In this document: piece by piece, positions 18,238 to 26,156 of the stretch
Layout: every line of letters begins with the position of its first letter
Position numbering within the stretch: the first letter of the stretch is position 1
NCBI GenBank assembly: GCA_020445335.1
Contig: JAGRGU010000065.1
Location: 18,996-82,995, forward strand
Reading direction: 5' to 3'
Source of the DNA: Gammaproteobacteria bacterium
GTDB taxonomy: Bacteria; Pseudomonadota; Gammaproteobacteria; Chromatiales; Chromatiaceae
DNA length: 64,000 nucleotides
The notes under the pieces: model-generated
Told to the model about the DNA's origin: nothing
What the model saw: only the letters and a program-made list of their open reading frames with translations
Databases searched by the model: none
Translations under genes and position numbers: made by a program

Positions 18238-18459
18238 TCAGCGGCCCGCCTGGTTGTCCCGGTAGTCGATATCCAGCCAGCATCTGGGCAGGGGTTCGCC
18301 GGAGAGGAACTCCAGCGCAGATTTGTCGAACTTCTCCGGATCCTGCAACTCCTCGCCCGCGTTGTAGCGTCCGACCAGCTGCGGGTGGTTGGGGTTGAAC
18401 AGGTCGCTGAGGCTCAATACCTCGACCATCTTACCGTTGGAACGCAGTTGCAGAAACAT
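18238..18459 (-). CDS. Small conserved cytoplasmic protein of unknown function
   Basis: A 73-residue acidic protein, MFLQLRSNGKMVEVLSLSDL to LPRCWLDIDYRDNQ. It starts behind a near-consensus AAGGAGGTAACG, so it is very likely translated well. The pattern (residual VEVLSLSDLFNP, GEELQDPEKF, SGEPLPRCWLD) looks like a small protein seen in other Gammaproteobacteria, sometimes labelled acetyltransferase without basis; that recollection is uncertain. There are no membrane segments. It is divergent from the hybrid kinase, and its role is unknown. Confidence 0.72.
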   Translation of the reverse strand: MFLQLRSNGKMVEVLSLSDLFNPNHPQLVGRYNAGEELQDPEKFDKSALEFLSGEPLPRCWLDIDYRDNQAGR

Positions 18460-18698
18460 CGTTACCTCCTTGCGACTGGGTTGTCCGCCGTCTCTGGGCG
18501 CTATAACCTCCTATCAATAAATATGGATTGCCCACGGCCCATTGCAAGTGAAAGCGGACGTCTCGGAGCGTACGGCATGGCCTGGTGACAGGCGGCCCCA
18601 ACTGCCGGCGTTCGCCACTGCCTGCTGCAGGTGGTTCGCGACGGTGTCAGGTTTGTTCCATGCCAGCCTGGGTCGATGCCAGTGATCGGAGAGGTCGA

Positions 18699-21119
18699 AT
18701 GAAGCGGATCGTCACCTTGGCGGTGCCCCTGTTGGTCGCCAGCGCCGTGCTGCTGGGCGGCCGCCTGTTCGAATCCTATCTCTCCGAGCGCGCTCACCAG
18801 CACGAGCAGGTTGCCGCCTATGCAACCCTGGGCGCAATCCGCGCCCGCCTCGAGGGGGTCGTGAACCACAACCTGATGCTGGTACAGGGGCTGGTCGCGG
18901 TGATCAGCGGAAATCCCGATCTGACGCAGCAGGAGTATGCCACCTACGCCGCCGCGTTGCTCAACCGCAAGAACCAGCTGCGGAATATCGGTGCCGCACC
19001 CGACCTGGTGGTTTCGATGGTCTACCCGCTGGAGGGCAACGAGGCAGCGCTGGGGCTGGATTATCGGACACACCCCAGGCAGCGGGAGGCCGCTATGCGG
19101 GCGCTGCGGTTGGGCGAGACCGTGATCGCGGGACCGGTCGAGTTGATACAGGGAGGAGAGGGGTTCATCGCGCGCATGCCCGTCTATTACGGCGACAAGG
19201 AAGGGGGGGTGTCGTTGAAGTCCTGGGGGCTGGTATCCGCGGTCATCGACGTTGAGAAGGTCTACCGGGAGGCGGGATTGCTGGCGCGATCGCTCGATCT
19301 GACGGTGGCGATACGCGGAGTGGATTCACTGGGTGATGCCGGTGCGGTCTTTTTCGGCGACGAAGCCCTGTTCCAGGGAGAAGAGACCATCAGGCTGCCG
19401 GTCTCCCTGCCCAGCGGCAGCTGGCAGCTCGCGGCGCGACCCAAGTGGGGATGGGGGAGTTCGGCCCCACTGGCAGCCTGGATCAGGGGGGCTTATATAC
19501 TGGGGGCAGTACTGTCCGCGCTGCTGCTCTTTCTCTGGCAGCGTCAGCTGGCCGAACGCCGGCGAATCTCGCAACTGCTGCGCAGCAATCAGCGCGAACT
19601 GGATGCGATCGTTGAGCACCTGCCGACCGTGCTCTCGGTGAAGGATGCCGGGAGCCTCAGATATCTGCGCTTCAACCGCGCCGGAGAGGAGCTCTACGGC
19701 ATGCGTCGGGATGAGCTGATCGGCAGGCGCGATCTGGAGCTGTTTCCGCGCGAGGATGCCGAGCGCTACGAGGCGTCGGATCGCCAGGCCCTCTCCGCCG
19801 GGGGAGAGATCGAGCATTCGGAGGATCTGGTTGAGACACGCGCCGGCAAGCGCATATTTCGCAGCCGCAAGGTCGCCCTTCAAGATGAGCAGGGGGCGGC
19901 CAGGTACCTGCTCTGCATCGCCGAGGATATCACCGAGAGCAGACGCGCGGAGGCGGACAGGGAGCGGATGCAGAGGGAGCTGCAGCAGGCGCAGAAGATG
20001 GAGGCGCTGGGGCAGTTGACCGGAGGGGTGGCGCATGACTTCAACAACATTCTCGGCATCATGCTCGGCTACGCCGATCTGGCGTTGGCGCAGAGCCAGC
20101 GCGCCGGAGCGGAGCGTATTGCGGGCTTTATGGCGAAGATCGTGACGGCGGGGTTGCGCGCCAAGGAGCTGGTCTCGCAGATGTTGACCTTCAGCAGGGA
20201 GAGCAGCGGAGAGAATCGGGTGCTGCAGCTGGGACCACTGATCGACGAGGATCTGAAACTGTTGCGCGCGACATTTCCGGCGACGATCGATATCCAGTGG
20301 GCGATGGAGGAGAACCTGCCCGCTGCCGTCATGGATCCGGTGCGTCTGAACCAGATGCTGGTCAATCTCTGCATCAATGCCCGGGATGCGATGGGCGCGA
20401 GCGGCCGGCTGTCGATCACGTTGAAACGGGCGCGTGACCTTGCGCGGGAGTGTTCAGCGTGCCACAAGAAGGTCGTGGGTGAGTGGCTCGAACTCGCCGT
20501 TGCGGATACCGGAAGCGGCATCGAGGCGGAGATCATCCCCCGCCTGTTCGAACCGTTCTTCACCACCAAGGGGGTCGGCAAGGGGTCGGGGCTGGGGTTG
20601 TCGGTGGTGCACGGCATCGTTCACGCCTGCGCCGGGCATATTGTCGTCGACTCGTCGCCGGGCAGGGGAACGGTGGTCAGGCTGCTGCTGCCGATGGCTG
20701 CGGAAGCGGAGTCGGTGCTTCCGTCCGGGCTCGAGCATGCGTGCGTGCCGCCGCGGGGTGAGGGCAGGCGTGCGCTGGTGCTGGACGATGAGCGGGATCT
20801 GGCAGTGTATGTCGCCGAACTGCTGCAGGGGCATGGCTTCCAGGTTGAGATCAGCACCGACAGCCACGACGCCCTGGCGCGGTTCGAGGCCGATAGTAAC
20901 GCTTTTTCGCTGCTGGTCACGGACCAGACCATGCCCGGCATGAGCGGCATGGAACTGGTCAGCCGGATTCGCCGGCTGTGCCCCGATCTAGCGGTCATCG
21001 TCTGCTCCGGCTACAGCGAGACGCTGACCGCCGCCGAACTGGATCGGTTGGGTGTGCGCTACCTGCAGAAGCCGGTCGACGCACAGAAGCTTTTACGCAT
21101 TGCCGCTGAACTGGGTTGA
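18699..21119 (+). CDS. CHASE-domain hybrid sensor histidine kinase with receiver domain
   Basis: An 806-residue hybrid kinase. A membrane helix at residues 4-22 and another near 265-285 flank a periplasmic CHASE-type sensor (MVYPLEGNEAALGLDYRTHP, ALRLGETVIAGPVELIQGG). A PAS domain (about 300-420), a phosphoacceptor with TGGVAHDFNNILG (His446), an HATPase domain (GKGSGLGLSVVHG) and a C-terminal receiver with Asp742 in LVTDQTMPGMSG follow. ATG 18699 is preceded by GGAGAGG; an in-frame ATG at 18585 would add 38 residues without hydrophobic character and is rejected. No effector lies nearby, so the phosphotransfer partner is probably encoded elsewhere. Confidence 0.88.
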   Translation: MKRIVTLAVPLLVASAVLLGGRLFESYLSERAHQHEQVAAYATLGAIRARLEGVVNHNLMLVQGLVAVISGNPDLTQQEYATYAAALLNRKNQLRNIGAAPDLVVSMVYPLEGNEAALGLDYRTHPRQREAAMRALRLGETVIAGPVELIQGGEGFIARMPVYYGDKEGGVSLKSWGLVSAVIDVEKVYREAGLLARSLDLTVAIRGVDSLGDAGAVFFGDEALFQGEETIRLPVSLPSGSWQLAARPKWGWGSSAPLAAWIRGAYILGAVLSALLLFLWQRQLAERRRISQLLRSNQRELDAIVEHLPTVLSVKDAGSLRYLRFNRAGEELYGMRRDELIGRRDLELFPREDAERYEASDRQALSAGGEIEHSEDLVETRAGKRIFRSRKVALQDEQGAARYLLCIAEDITESRRAEADRERMQRELQQAQKMEALGQLTGGVAHDFNNILGIMLGYADLALAQSQRAGAERIAGFMAKIVTAGLRAKELVSQMLTFSRESSGENRVLQLGPLIDEDLKLLRATFPATIDIQWAMEENLPAAVMDPVRLNQMLVNLCINARDAMGASGRLSITLKRARDLARECSACHKKVVGEWLELAVADTGSGIEAEIIPRLFEPFFTTKGVGKGSGLGLSVVHGIVHACAGHIVVDSSPGRGTVVRLLLPMAAEAESVLPSGLEHACVPPRGEGRRALVLDDERDLAVYVAELLQGHGFQVEISTDSHDALARFEADSNAFSLLVTDQTMPGMSGMELVSRIRRLCPDLAVIVCSGYSETLTAAELDRLGVRYLQKPVDAQKLLRIAAELG

Positions 21120-21197
21120 GTCGGCATGCTTCGCGTCTGCCGGCGAGCCGTCGGAGAGGGGGCTCGAATCCGCAGGTGCGAGCCTTGCTGCGTCAAG

Positions 21198-21302
21198 TTA
21201 ATCCTCTCTACCTTTTTTTCTCATCGCATTCGAGAAGATCAGAAACAGCGATACCGCCGCCGTAAGCGCGAGTGCAGCCAAGGTCAGATTGTCGATGATC
21301 AT
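21198..21302 (-). CDS. 34-residue single-span membrane protein
   Basis: A very short minus-strand gene: MIIDNLTLAALALTAAVSLF and then LIFSNAMRKKGRED, a hydrophobic helix of about 20 residues with a positively charged cytoplasmic tail. AGGAATTTTACG precedes the ATG at a good spacing. The tail obeys the positive-inside rule. It sits in an A/T-rich patch unlike its neighbours, with TATATAGGA motifs upstream. It resembles small subunit-type or regulatory membrane proteins in shape only; I know no family for it. Confidence 0.55.
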   Translation of the reverse strand: MIIDNLTLAALALTAAVSLFLIFSNAMRKKGRED

Positions 21303-21466
21303 CGTAAAATTCCTATATAAGAAACTACTTAATTACTGATATATAGGATCGATGATTTACGGCAAAAGTTCAATAGAAAGATTTTTATGCAGATATTCAG
21401 GGGTTTATGGGATTTTAAGGTCTCGATCGGGAGCCTTGAAAATCCCCGGTTTTAGCGGGAGGTTAG

Positions 21467-21550
21467 CTTGCCCCCTCTCCCTTTTGGGCCGGGGGCAAGG
21501 TAGGAACGCAATCAGCCCTCCCTCTGACCCTCTCCCATGAGGGGAGAGGG
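21467..21550 (-). terminator. Two consecutive hairpins downstream of gltA
   Basis: CTTGCCCCC (21467-21475) pairs exactly with GGGGGCAAG (21491-21499). CCCTCTCCC (21528-21536) pairs with GGGAGAGGG (21542-21550). They lie 45-130 bases beyond the gltA stop and could end or stabilise its transcript. The CCCTCTCCC...GGGAGAGGG type is common as an interspersed intergenic element in many genomes, so these may be copies of a repeat family. No T-tract follows either one on the minus strand. Confidence 0.5.
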
Positions 21551-21594
21551 AAGAGCCGGCAGGTGGCAACCCGTGGGATCCAGGCGGGCGCCGT

Positions 21595-22899
21595 TCAGCT
21601 GCGCAGCGGATACTGGCGGCCCGGCATGGGTACATAGTCGGTCAGGCCGTTGCCGGTGTAGATCTGGCGCGGACGGTTGATCTGGGCTCCCTCCATATGC
21701 TTCTGCTCCCACCAGTGGGCGATCCAGCCCGGCATGCGGCCGATGGCGAATATCACGGTGAACATATTGGTGGGGATGCCGATCGCACGCAGCAGGATAC
21801 CGCTGTAGAAGTCGACGTTGGGGTAGAGTTTGCGCTCGACAAAGTAGTTGTCCTCCAGGCAAAGGGCCTCGAGCCTGCGGGCGATATCGAGCAGCGGGTC
21901 GGGTCGACCCAGCTTCGGCAGCAGTTTCTCGGCGATCTCGCCCAACAGCTTGGCGCGTGGATCGAAGTTCTTGTAGACCCGGTGACCGAAGCCCATCAGC
22001 TTGACGCCGCTATCCTTCTTTTTCGCCAGCTTGACATACTCCTCTGCTGACATGTTGCCCTTGTGGATCCGGTCCAGCATATCCATCACCGCGACGTTGG
22101 CACCGCCGTGGAGCGGTCCCCAGAGCGCGTTGATGCCGGCCGAACAGGAGGCGAACAGGTTGGCCTGGCTGGAGCCGACCATGCGTACCGTCGAGGTCGA
22201 GCAGTTCTGTTCGTGGTCGGCGTGGAGGATGAAGATCAGGTTCAGCGCGTCACGCACCAGATCGTCGCACTCGAAGTGGTTGTAAGGCATCGAGAACATC
22301 ATATGCAGGAAGTTGGGCACATACTTCAGGTTTGGATCCGGGTAGAGATAAGGCAGTCCGTTGGCGTGGCGATAGGCGAAGGCCGCCAGTGTACGGATCT
22401 TGCTGATCAGTCGGGCGGCTGCGGCGTAGAACTTCTCCTCGTCGTCCAGGTTGAGGAATTCGGGATGAAAGCAGGAGAGCGCGTTGACCATCGAGCCGAG
22501 GATGGCCATCGGCGGCGCCTTGCGCGGATAGCTGTTGAAGACGTGCTTCATCCCTTCGTCGATGTTTGCCTCGTGGGTCAGTTCTTCGGCAAACTCGCGG
22601 TACTCCTCCTCGGAGGGAAGCCGCCCGAAGATCAGCAGCCAGGAGACCTCGATGAAGTTCGGCCCGTGGGCGAACTGCTCGAGCGGTATGCCGCGGTAGC
22701 GCAGGATGCCCTTCTCGCCGTCGATAAAGGTGATGTCGCTTTCACAGCTGCCGGTGTTGACGTAGCCCGGATCCAGCGTGATGTGCCCGGTCTGGGCCCT
22801 GAGTTTACGAATATCGATGCCACGTTCACCTTCGGTGCCGACGACGACGGGATATTCGTACGCGGTACCATCGATGGTAAGGGTTACCTTTTTAGTCAT
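21595..22899 (-). CDS. gltA: Citrate synthase
   Basis: A 434-residue type II (hexameric, NADH-sensitive class) citrate synthase, which condenses oxaloacetate and acetyl-CoA at the entry of the TCA cycle. Recognised by the N-terminal KVTLTIDGTAYEYPV and LDPGYVNTGSCES, the catalytic GFGHRVYKNFDPRAK, and MPGWIAHWWEQ and PRQIYTG near the end. Length matches the family. GAGGCGAAAG precedes ATG 22899. It is a single-gene unit; the stop is followed by the hairpins at 21467-21550. Confidence 0.95.
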   Translation of the reverse strand: MTKKVTLTIDGTAYEYPVVVGTEGERGIDIRKLRAQTGHITLDPGYVNTGSCESDITFIDGEKGILRYRGIPLEQFAHGPNFIEVSWLLIFGRLPSEEEYREFAEELTHEANIDEGMKHVFNSYPRKAPPMAILGSMVNALSCFHPEFLNLDDEEKFYAAAARLISKIRTLAAFAYRHANGLPYLYPDPNLKYVPNFLHMMFSMPYNHFECDDLVRDALNLIFILHADHEQNCSTSTVRMVGSSQANLFASCSAGINALWGPLHGGANVAVMDMLDRIHKGNMSAEEYVKLAKKKDSGVKLMGFGHRVYKNFDPRAKLLGEIAEKLLPKLGRPDPLLDIARRLEALCLEDNYFVERKLYPNVDFYSGILLRAIGIPTNMFTVIFAIGRMPGWIAHWWEQKHMEGAQINRPRQIYTGNGLTDYVPMPGRQYPLRS

Positions 22900-23098
22900 T
22901 CTTTCGCCTCTGTGAATTGTTGCGGGAGTCCGCGTTGCCGATATCCGGCAGGCGCCGGTTTGGGGGCGGTTTGGACGATTCCGCAGTTGAGTTTAGCAAG
23001 CAATGGCGAAACATTGTGCAATAAACGACCTGCGCCCGGGTGCGCCCCCGATTTGCGCCGGCGTGCGGAGGCCGCCGACCCGCTCCCTCCGGTCGGCT

Positions 23099-24208
23099 CT
23101 ATGCCAGGCTCTGGCGCATGAAGTGATTCCAGTAGCGGCGCTGCTGTCGCCAGCGGCTCTTGAGCCTCCTGCAGCGCTGCGCCAGCTCCCCGCTCTCGAT
23201 CGATCTCCGTTTGCACTCCAGCAGCCGCTTGCGGGTGGTGTAGAACTCGCTCATCTTCTCCAGCAGTGAGTCGTACTCGGCCTGCAGCTGGCTGAGCAGC
23301 AGCTCGGCGTTCGGCAGTGCCTCGAAGCGCGATTTCGCCTTGCTCATCTGCAGTGAGGCGCGTGCCCGCTCGATGCGCTCGTCGGCAATGCGCTTGAGGT
23401 TGCCGGTAAGTCCGACCCAGGAGAGGCCCGCGATTGCCCATTTGGTCGGATCGAACTGCCACCAACGGATACCGTTGCGGTAGTCACTGGCGAAACGGTG
23501 GTGGAAGTTGTGGTAGCCCTCGCCGTAGGTGATCAGCGCCAACAGGCCGTTGTCCTTGGCGCTGTTCTGCTCCGAATAGGTCTGGCGGCCCCAGATATGC
23601 GCCAGCGAGTTGATGAAGAAGGTGAAGTGCTGGCTCAGCGTCAGGCGCGCCACACCGGCGAGCAACAGTGTCCCCATGAGATCACCGTGCAGTATCCCGA
23701 GCAGGCCGGTCAGCACGAGGTTGACCCCCCAGGCGAGCGGCCAGTAGTGGCGGTGCTGCCAGACCACGATCGGATCCGTCTGCAGGTCGGCGACGTTGCG
23801 GTAATCGTGGTAGCGGTCGGGCTGGTACTCACGCAGCATCCAGCCGATGTGCGAGTACCAGAAGCCTCTGCCTGCCGAGTAGGGATCGCGTGTGTTGTCG
23901 TCGACGTGGCGATGGTGTTCGCGGTGATCCGACGACCAGTGCAGGATGCTGTTCTGCACCGCCAGCGTGCCGCCGATAGCCAGTAACGCGCGCACCGGCC
24001 AGCGGGCCTCGAAGCTGCGGTGCGACCAGAGTCGATGGTAACCCATGGTGATCGACATTCCGGCGTAACCCAGCAGCAGCAGCGCGATCAGCAGTTGCCA
24101 GCGGTCGAACCCGACCAGAAAGGCGTAGAGTGGAGCGGCGATGCCGGTAATGAGTCCGGTGATCGAAAAGAACGCCAGATTGGTCCACAGTAGTTTGGCT
24201 TGATGCAT
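23099..24208 (-). CDS. Membrane acyl (delta-9-type) fatty acid desaturase
   Basis: A 369-residue di-iron membrane desaturase that introduces a double bond into saturated acyl chains. Three His boxes are visible: HRLWSH, HREHH and HNFHH (in EGYHNFHHRF), with paired membrane segments between them. A C-terminal extension of about 90 residues is predicted helical and strongly charged, unlike short desaturases. The start is placed at ATG 24208; ATGs further upstream lie within or beyond the putative promoter and FabR site, so they are unlikely. The gene is divergent from fabR, consistent with control of unsaturated fatty acid synthesis by FabR. Confidence 0.88.
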   Translation of the reverse strand: MHQAKLLWTNLAFFSITGLITGIAAPLYAFLVGFDRWQLLIALLLLGYAGMSITMGYHRLWSHRSFEARWPVRALLAIGGTLAVQNSILHWSSDHREHHRHVDDNTRDPYSAGRGFWYSHIGWMLREYQPDRYHDYRNVADLQTDPIVVWQHRHYWPLAWGVNLVLTGLLGILHGDLMGTLLLAGVARLTLSQHFTFFINSLAHIWGRQTYSEQNSAKDNGLLALITYGEGYHNFHHRFASDYRNGIRWWQFDPTKWAIAGLSWVGLTGNLKRIADERIERARASLQMSKAKSRFEALPNAELLLSQLQAEYDSLLEKMSEFYTTRKRLLECKRRSIESGELAQRCRRLKSRWRQQRRYWNHFMRQSLA

Positions 24209-24227
24209 GGGGCAGGGTTTGTAATTC

Positions 24228-24245
24228 AGCGTACATGTGTCAGCT
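24228..24245 (-). promoter_or_regulatory. Putative FabR operator of the desaturase gene
   Basis: AGCGTACATGTGTCAGCT fits AGCnnACAnnTGTnnGCT exactly, an 18-base dyad like the FabR/DesT sites I recall (AGCGTACAnnTGTTCGCT). It covers the expected transcription start of the desaturase promoter at 24246-24274, so bound FabR should block transcription. Confidence 0.6.
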
Positions 24246-24274
24246 AAACTAGTACTGTTATTTTGCATAGTCAA
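24246..24274 (-). promoter_or_regulatory. Putative sigma-70 promoter of the desaturase gene
   Basis: On the minus strand TTGACT (24274-24269) and TAGTTT (24251-24246) are separated by exactly 17 bases. Transcription would start near 24239, inside the FabR-like operator, leaving a leader of about 30 bases before ATG 24208. Confidence 0.5.
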
Positions 24275-24291
24275 CAATATTGTTACTATTG

Positions 24292-24309
24292 CGCGTACAC
24301 TTGTTTGTA
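24292..24309 (+). promoter_or_regulatory. Second, weaker FabR-like operator before fabR
   Basis: CGCGTACACTTGTTTGTA keeps the GCGTACA half and the central TGT of the FabR dyad but diverges in the far half. It lies 25 bases before the fabR start and could mediate autoregulation. Confidence 0.35.
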
Positions 24310-24333
24310 ACAAGAGAGCGGATTTCGAGCGGC

Positions 24334-24963
24334 ATGAGTCTGAACAGAGCACAGAAAAAGGAGCAGACGCGGCGCTTGTTGATCAACGCGGCGCTGGCGC
24401 AGCTCAGTGACGAGCGCAGTTTCGGCAGCCTCTCCCTGCGCGAGGTGGCGCGTCAGGCGGGCATCGCGCCCACCTCCTTTTATCGCCATTTTCAGGATAT
24501 GGACGAGTTGGGGCTGACGCTGGTCGACGAGGCTGGATTGACCCTCAGGCAGTTGATGCGCAAGGCGCGCCAGCGCATCGAATCCGGCGGCAGCGCGATT
24601 CAGACCTCCGTCGAGACCTTCATGGAGTACGTCACCAACAATCAGAATATCTTTCGCCTGATCCTGCGTGAGCGCTCCGGCTCTTCGCGCCTCTTCCGTG
24701 CTGCGGTTTCGCGTGAGATCGCCCACTTCTGCGACGAACTGGCGGACTATATCCAGAGCATCACTCCCTGTGACAGGGCCTTCGCGCGGGTCCAGGCAGA
24801 CGCCATGGTGGCGTTGGTATTCAATGCCGGTACCGAAGCGCTCGAGCAGCAGAGCGGGGAGCAGCGCCGGGCACTGACCACGAAGACGGTGGTGCAGTTG
24901 CGGATGGTTGCTGCGGGCAGTCAGACGCTGCGGCAGCAGGGCGCGGCTGTCGGGGGGCGATGA
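24334..24963 (+). CDS. fabR: TetR-family repressor of unsaturated fatty acid genes
   Basis: A 209-residue TetR-type regulator nearly co-linear with E. coli Fab[20 protein letters not shown], then [20 protein letters not shown] and [20 protein letters not shown] form the helix-turn-helix domain, and [19 protein letters not shown] is in the ligand domain. FabR senses the balance of saturated and unsaturated acyl thioesters and represses fabA/fabB or desaturase genes. ATG 24334 gives the FabR-like N-terminus; an earlier ATG at 24280 is in the regulatory region. It is divergent from the desaturase gene with FabR-like dyads between them. Confidence 0.92.
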   Translation: MSLNRAQKKEQTRRLLINAALAQLSDERSFGSLSLREVARQAGIAPTSFYRHFQDMDELGLTLVDEAGLTLRQLMRKARQRIESGGSAIQTSVETFMEYVTNNQNIFRLILRERSGSSRLFRAAVSREIAHFCDELADYIQSITPCDRAFARVQADAMVALVFNAGTEALEQQSGEQRRALTTKTVVQLRMVAAGSQTLRQQGAAVGGR

Positions 24964-25077
24964 CCTCCGCTCGGATCGGTACGGAGCGGCTTCCTGCGGC
25001 GCCGGTTGCAGGTTGCCTGCCGCTAATGCACGATTGCCACCGCGATAGCGAATCCAACCAGCGCGAGGAGTGAGACG

Positions 25078-25239
25078 ATGGATCTGTTCAATCTGGTATT
25101 CTATGCGGTCATCTGCGGCCTGCTGAGTCTGGCCGCGCCCCGCCTGGGTCGATTTCCTTTGCGCCTCGGTGCCGGCATGCTTGTCGGGGTGGCCGCCGCC
25201 GCTGCGCTCCCCGCGATAAAAGCCGCGCTGGGGTTCTGA
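25078..25239 (+). CDS. 53-residue small membrane protein
   Basis: MDLFNLVFYAVICGLLSLAA opens a first hydrophobic helix; a short basic loop (PRLGRFPLRLG) and a second Ala-rich helix ending AIKAALGF follow. GAGGAGTGAGACG in front of the ATG is a good ribosome-binding site. It is a two-helix hairpin membrane protein of unknown function; similar small proteins occur in other Gammaproteobacteria as far as I recall. It stands 114 bases downstream of fabR and may share its transcript. Confidence 0.65.
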   Translation: MDLFNLVFYAVICGLLSLAAPRLGRFPLRLGAGMLVGVAAAAALPAIKAALGF

Positions 25240-25363
25240 GGTCGGGAACTTCCACGCCTCTATCTGCGCATGGCGGAGCGCGTCTTGCGTGCGTGGCTGC
25301 GGCAGCGGGAAGCGCCGGCAGACAGTTGTAGTGGAGATCGGATTCAGGCAGGAGCGTCGAGTC

Positions 25364-26140
25364 GTGTACAACCTTCCTAACTACCGTTGCCTTCTGCTGC
25401 TGGGGATCGCGCTGTTGCTCTCCGGCTGCCAGAGCGCGCCGGTTCACAAGGTGCACTATCGCCTGCTGGAGTCGGAACCGGCGGGCTTCGCCAGCGGGCG
25501 CGCACTGCTGTTGCCGCTCAACATCGAAGTCAAGGAGATGAGCGCCAGCGGTATCACCGAAGCCGTGCCCGCCTGGAGCGAGGCGGCGAAAGCGAATTTC
25601 CTCCAGGCGCTGAACGCCCGTGGCAGCCGTTTCCTGGGCGCTATCGAACTGGTCGACATGCCGCCGCTGACGGCCGAAGAGCGCGCGCTGCTCGATCAGC
25701 ACATCGCGCTCAACGACGCCGTGGTCGGCAGTGCCATCGGCACCACCGGCGCGCACGCCGGCGCGGCCTGGTCGCACAAGAGCGAGCGATTCGACTACGG
25801 CATCGGCCCGGGTCTGGCATTTCTGGTCGAGAAGAGCGGCGCCGACAAGGCGATTGTTCTGACCGGCGAGGATCTGCACAGCTCGGACGGGCGCAAAGCC
25901 GCGTTCGTGGTACTTGCCGCGCTCGGTGTGGGCATTCCGATGGGTCACGCTGTGACATTGGCAAATGTCATCGATCTTCGCAGCGGGGATATCCTGTGGA
26001 TGGACCTTCACGCCAGTGCCACCGGCACCAGCTATCTGGATCCGGAGCACGTCTCGGAGATACTGGAGGATCTGTTCAAGGATTACCCCGGAGTCGAGCC
26101 ATACCGTGAATGGCTCTCTGGAAGGACGGGGCAGCCGTGA
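25364..26140 (+). CDS. Lipoprotein of unknown function
   Basis: A 258-residue lipoprotein beginning at GTG 25364 behind GGCAGGAG, which gives a compact signal peptide CLLLLGIALLLSGCQS with lipobox LSGC. An in-frame ATG at 25289 would place 25 extra non-hydrophobic residues before the signal and is less likely. The mature part is an alpha/beta-like domain (RALLLPLNIEVKEM, DKAIVLTGEDLHSS, NVIDLRSGDILWMDL). I do not recognise the family. It is followed 16 bases later by another lipoprotein gene (M48 protease) and probably forms one transcription unit with it. Confidence 0.75.
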   Translation: MYNLPNYRCLLLLGIALLLSGCQSAPVHKVHYRLLESEPAGFASGRALLLPLNIEVKEMSASGITEAVPAWSEAAKANFLQALNARGSRFLGAIELVDMPPLTAEERALLDQHIALNDAVVGSAIGTTGAHAGAAWSHKSERFDYGIGPGLAFLVEKSGADKAIVLTGEDLHSSDGRKAAFVVLAALGVGIPMGHAVTLANVIDLRSGDILWMDLHASATGTSYLDPEHVSEILEDLFKDYPGVEPYREWLSGRTGQP

Positions 26141-26156
26141 GCGGGCTAGTCGAACG

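Noticed and set aside
21467-21550. CRISPR-like repeat
   Set aside because: Only two different hairpins with no repeat-spacer regularity; no cas genes anywhere in the window.
23099-24352. 417-residue version of the desaturase
   Set aside because: The extra N-terminus would be encoded across the promoter and FabR-like dyads and is not conserved in desaturases.
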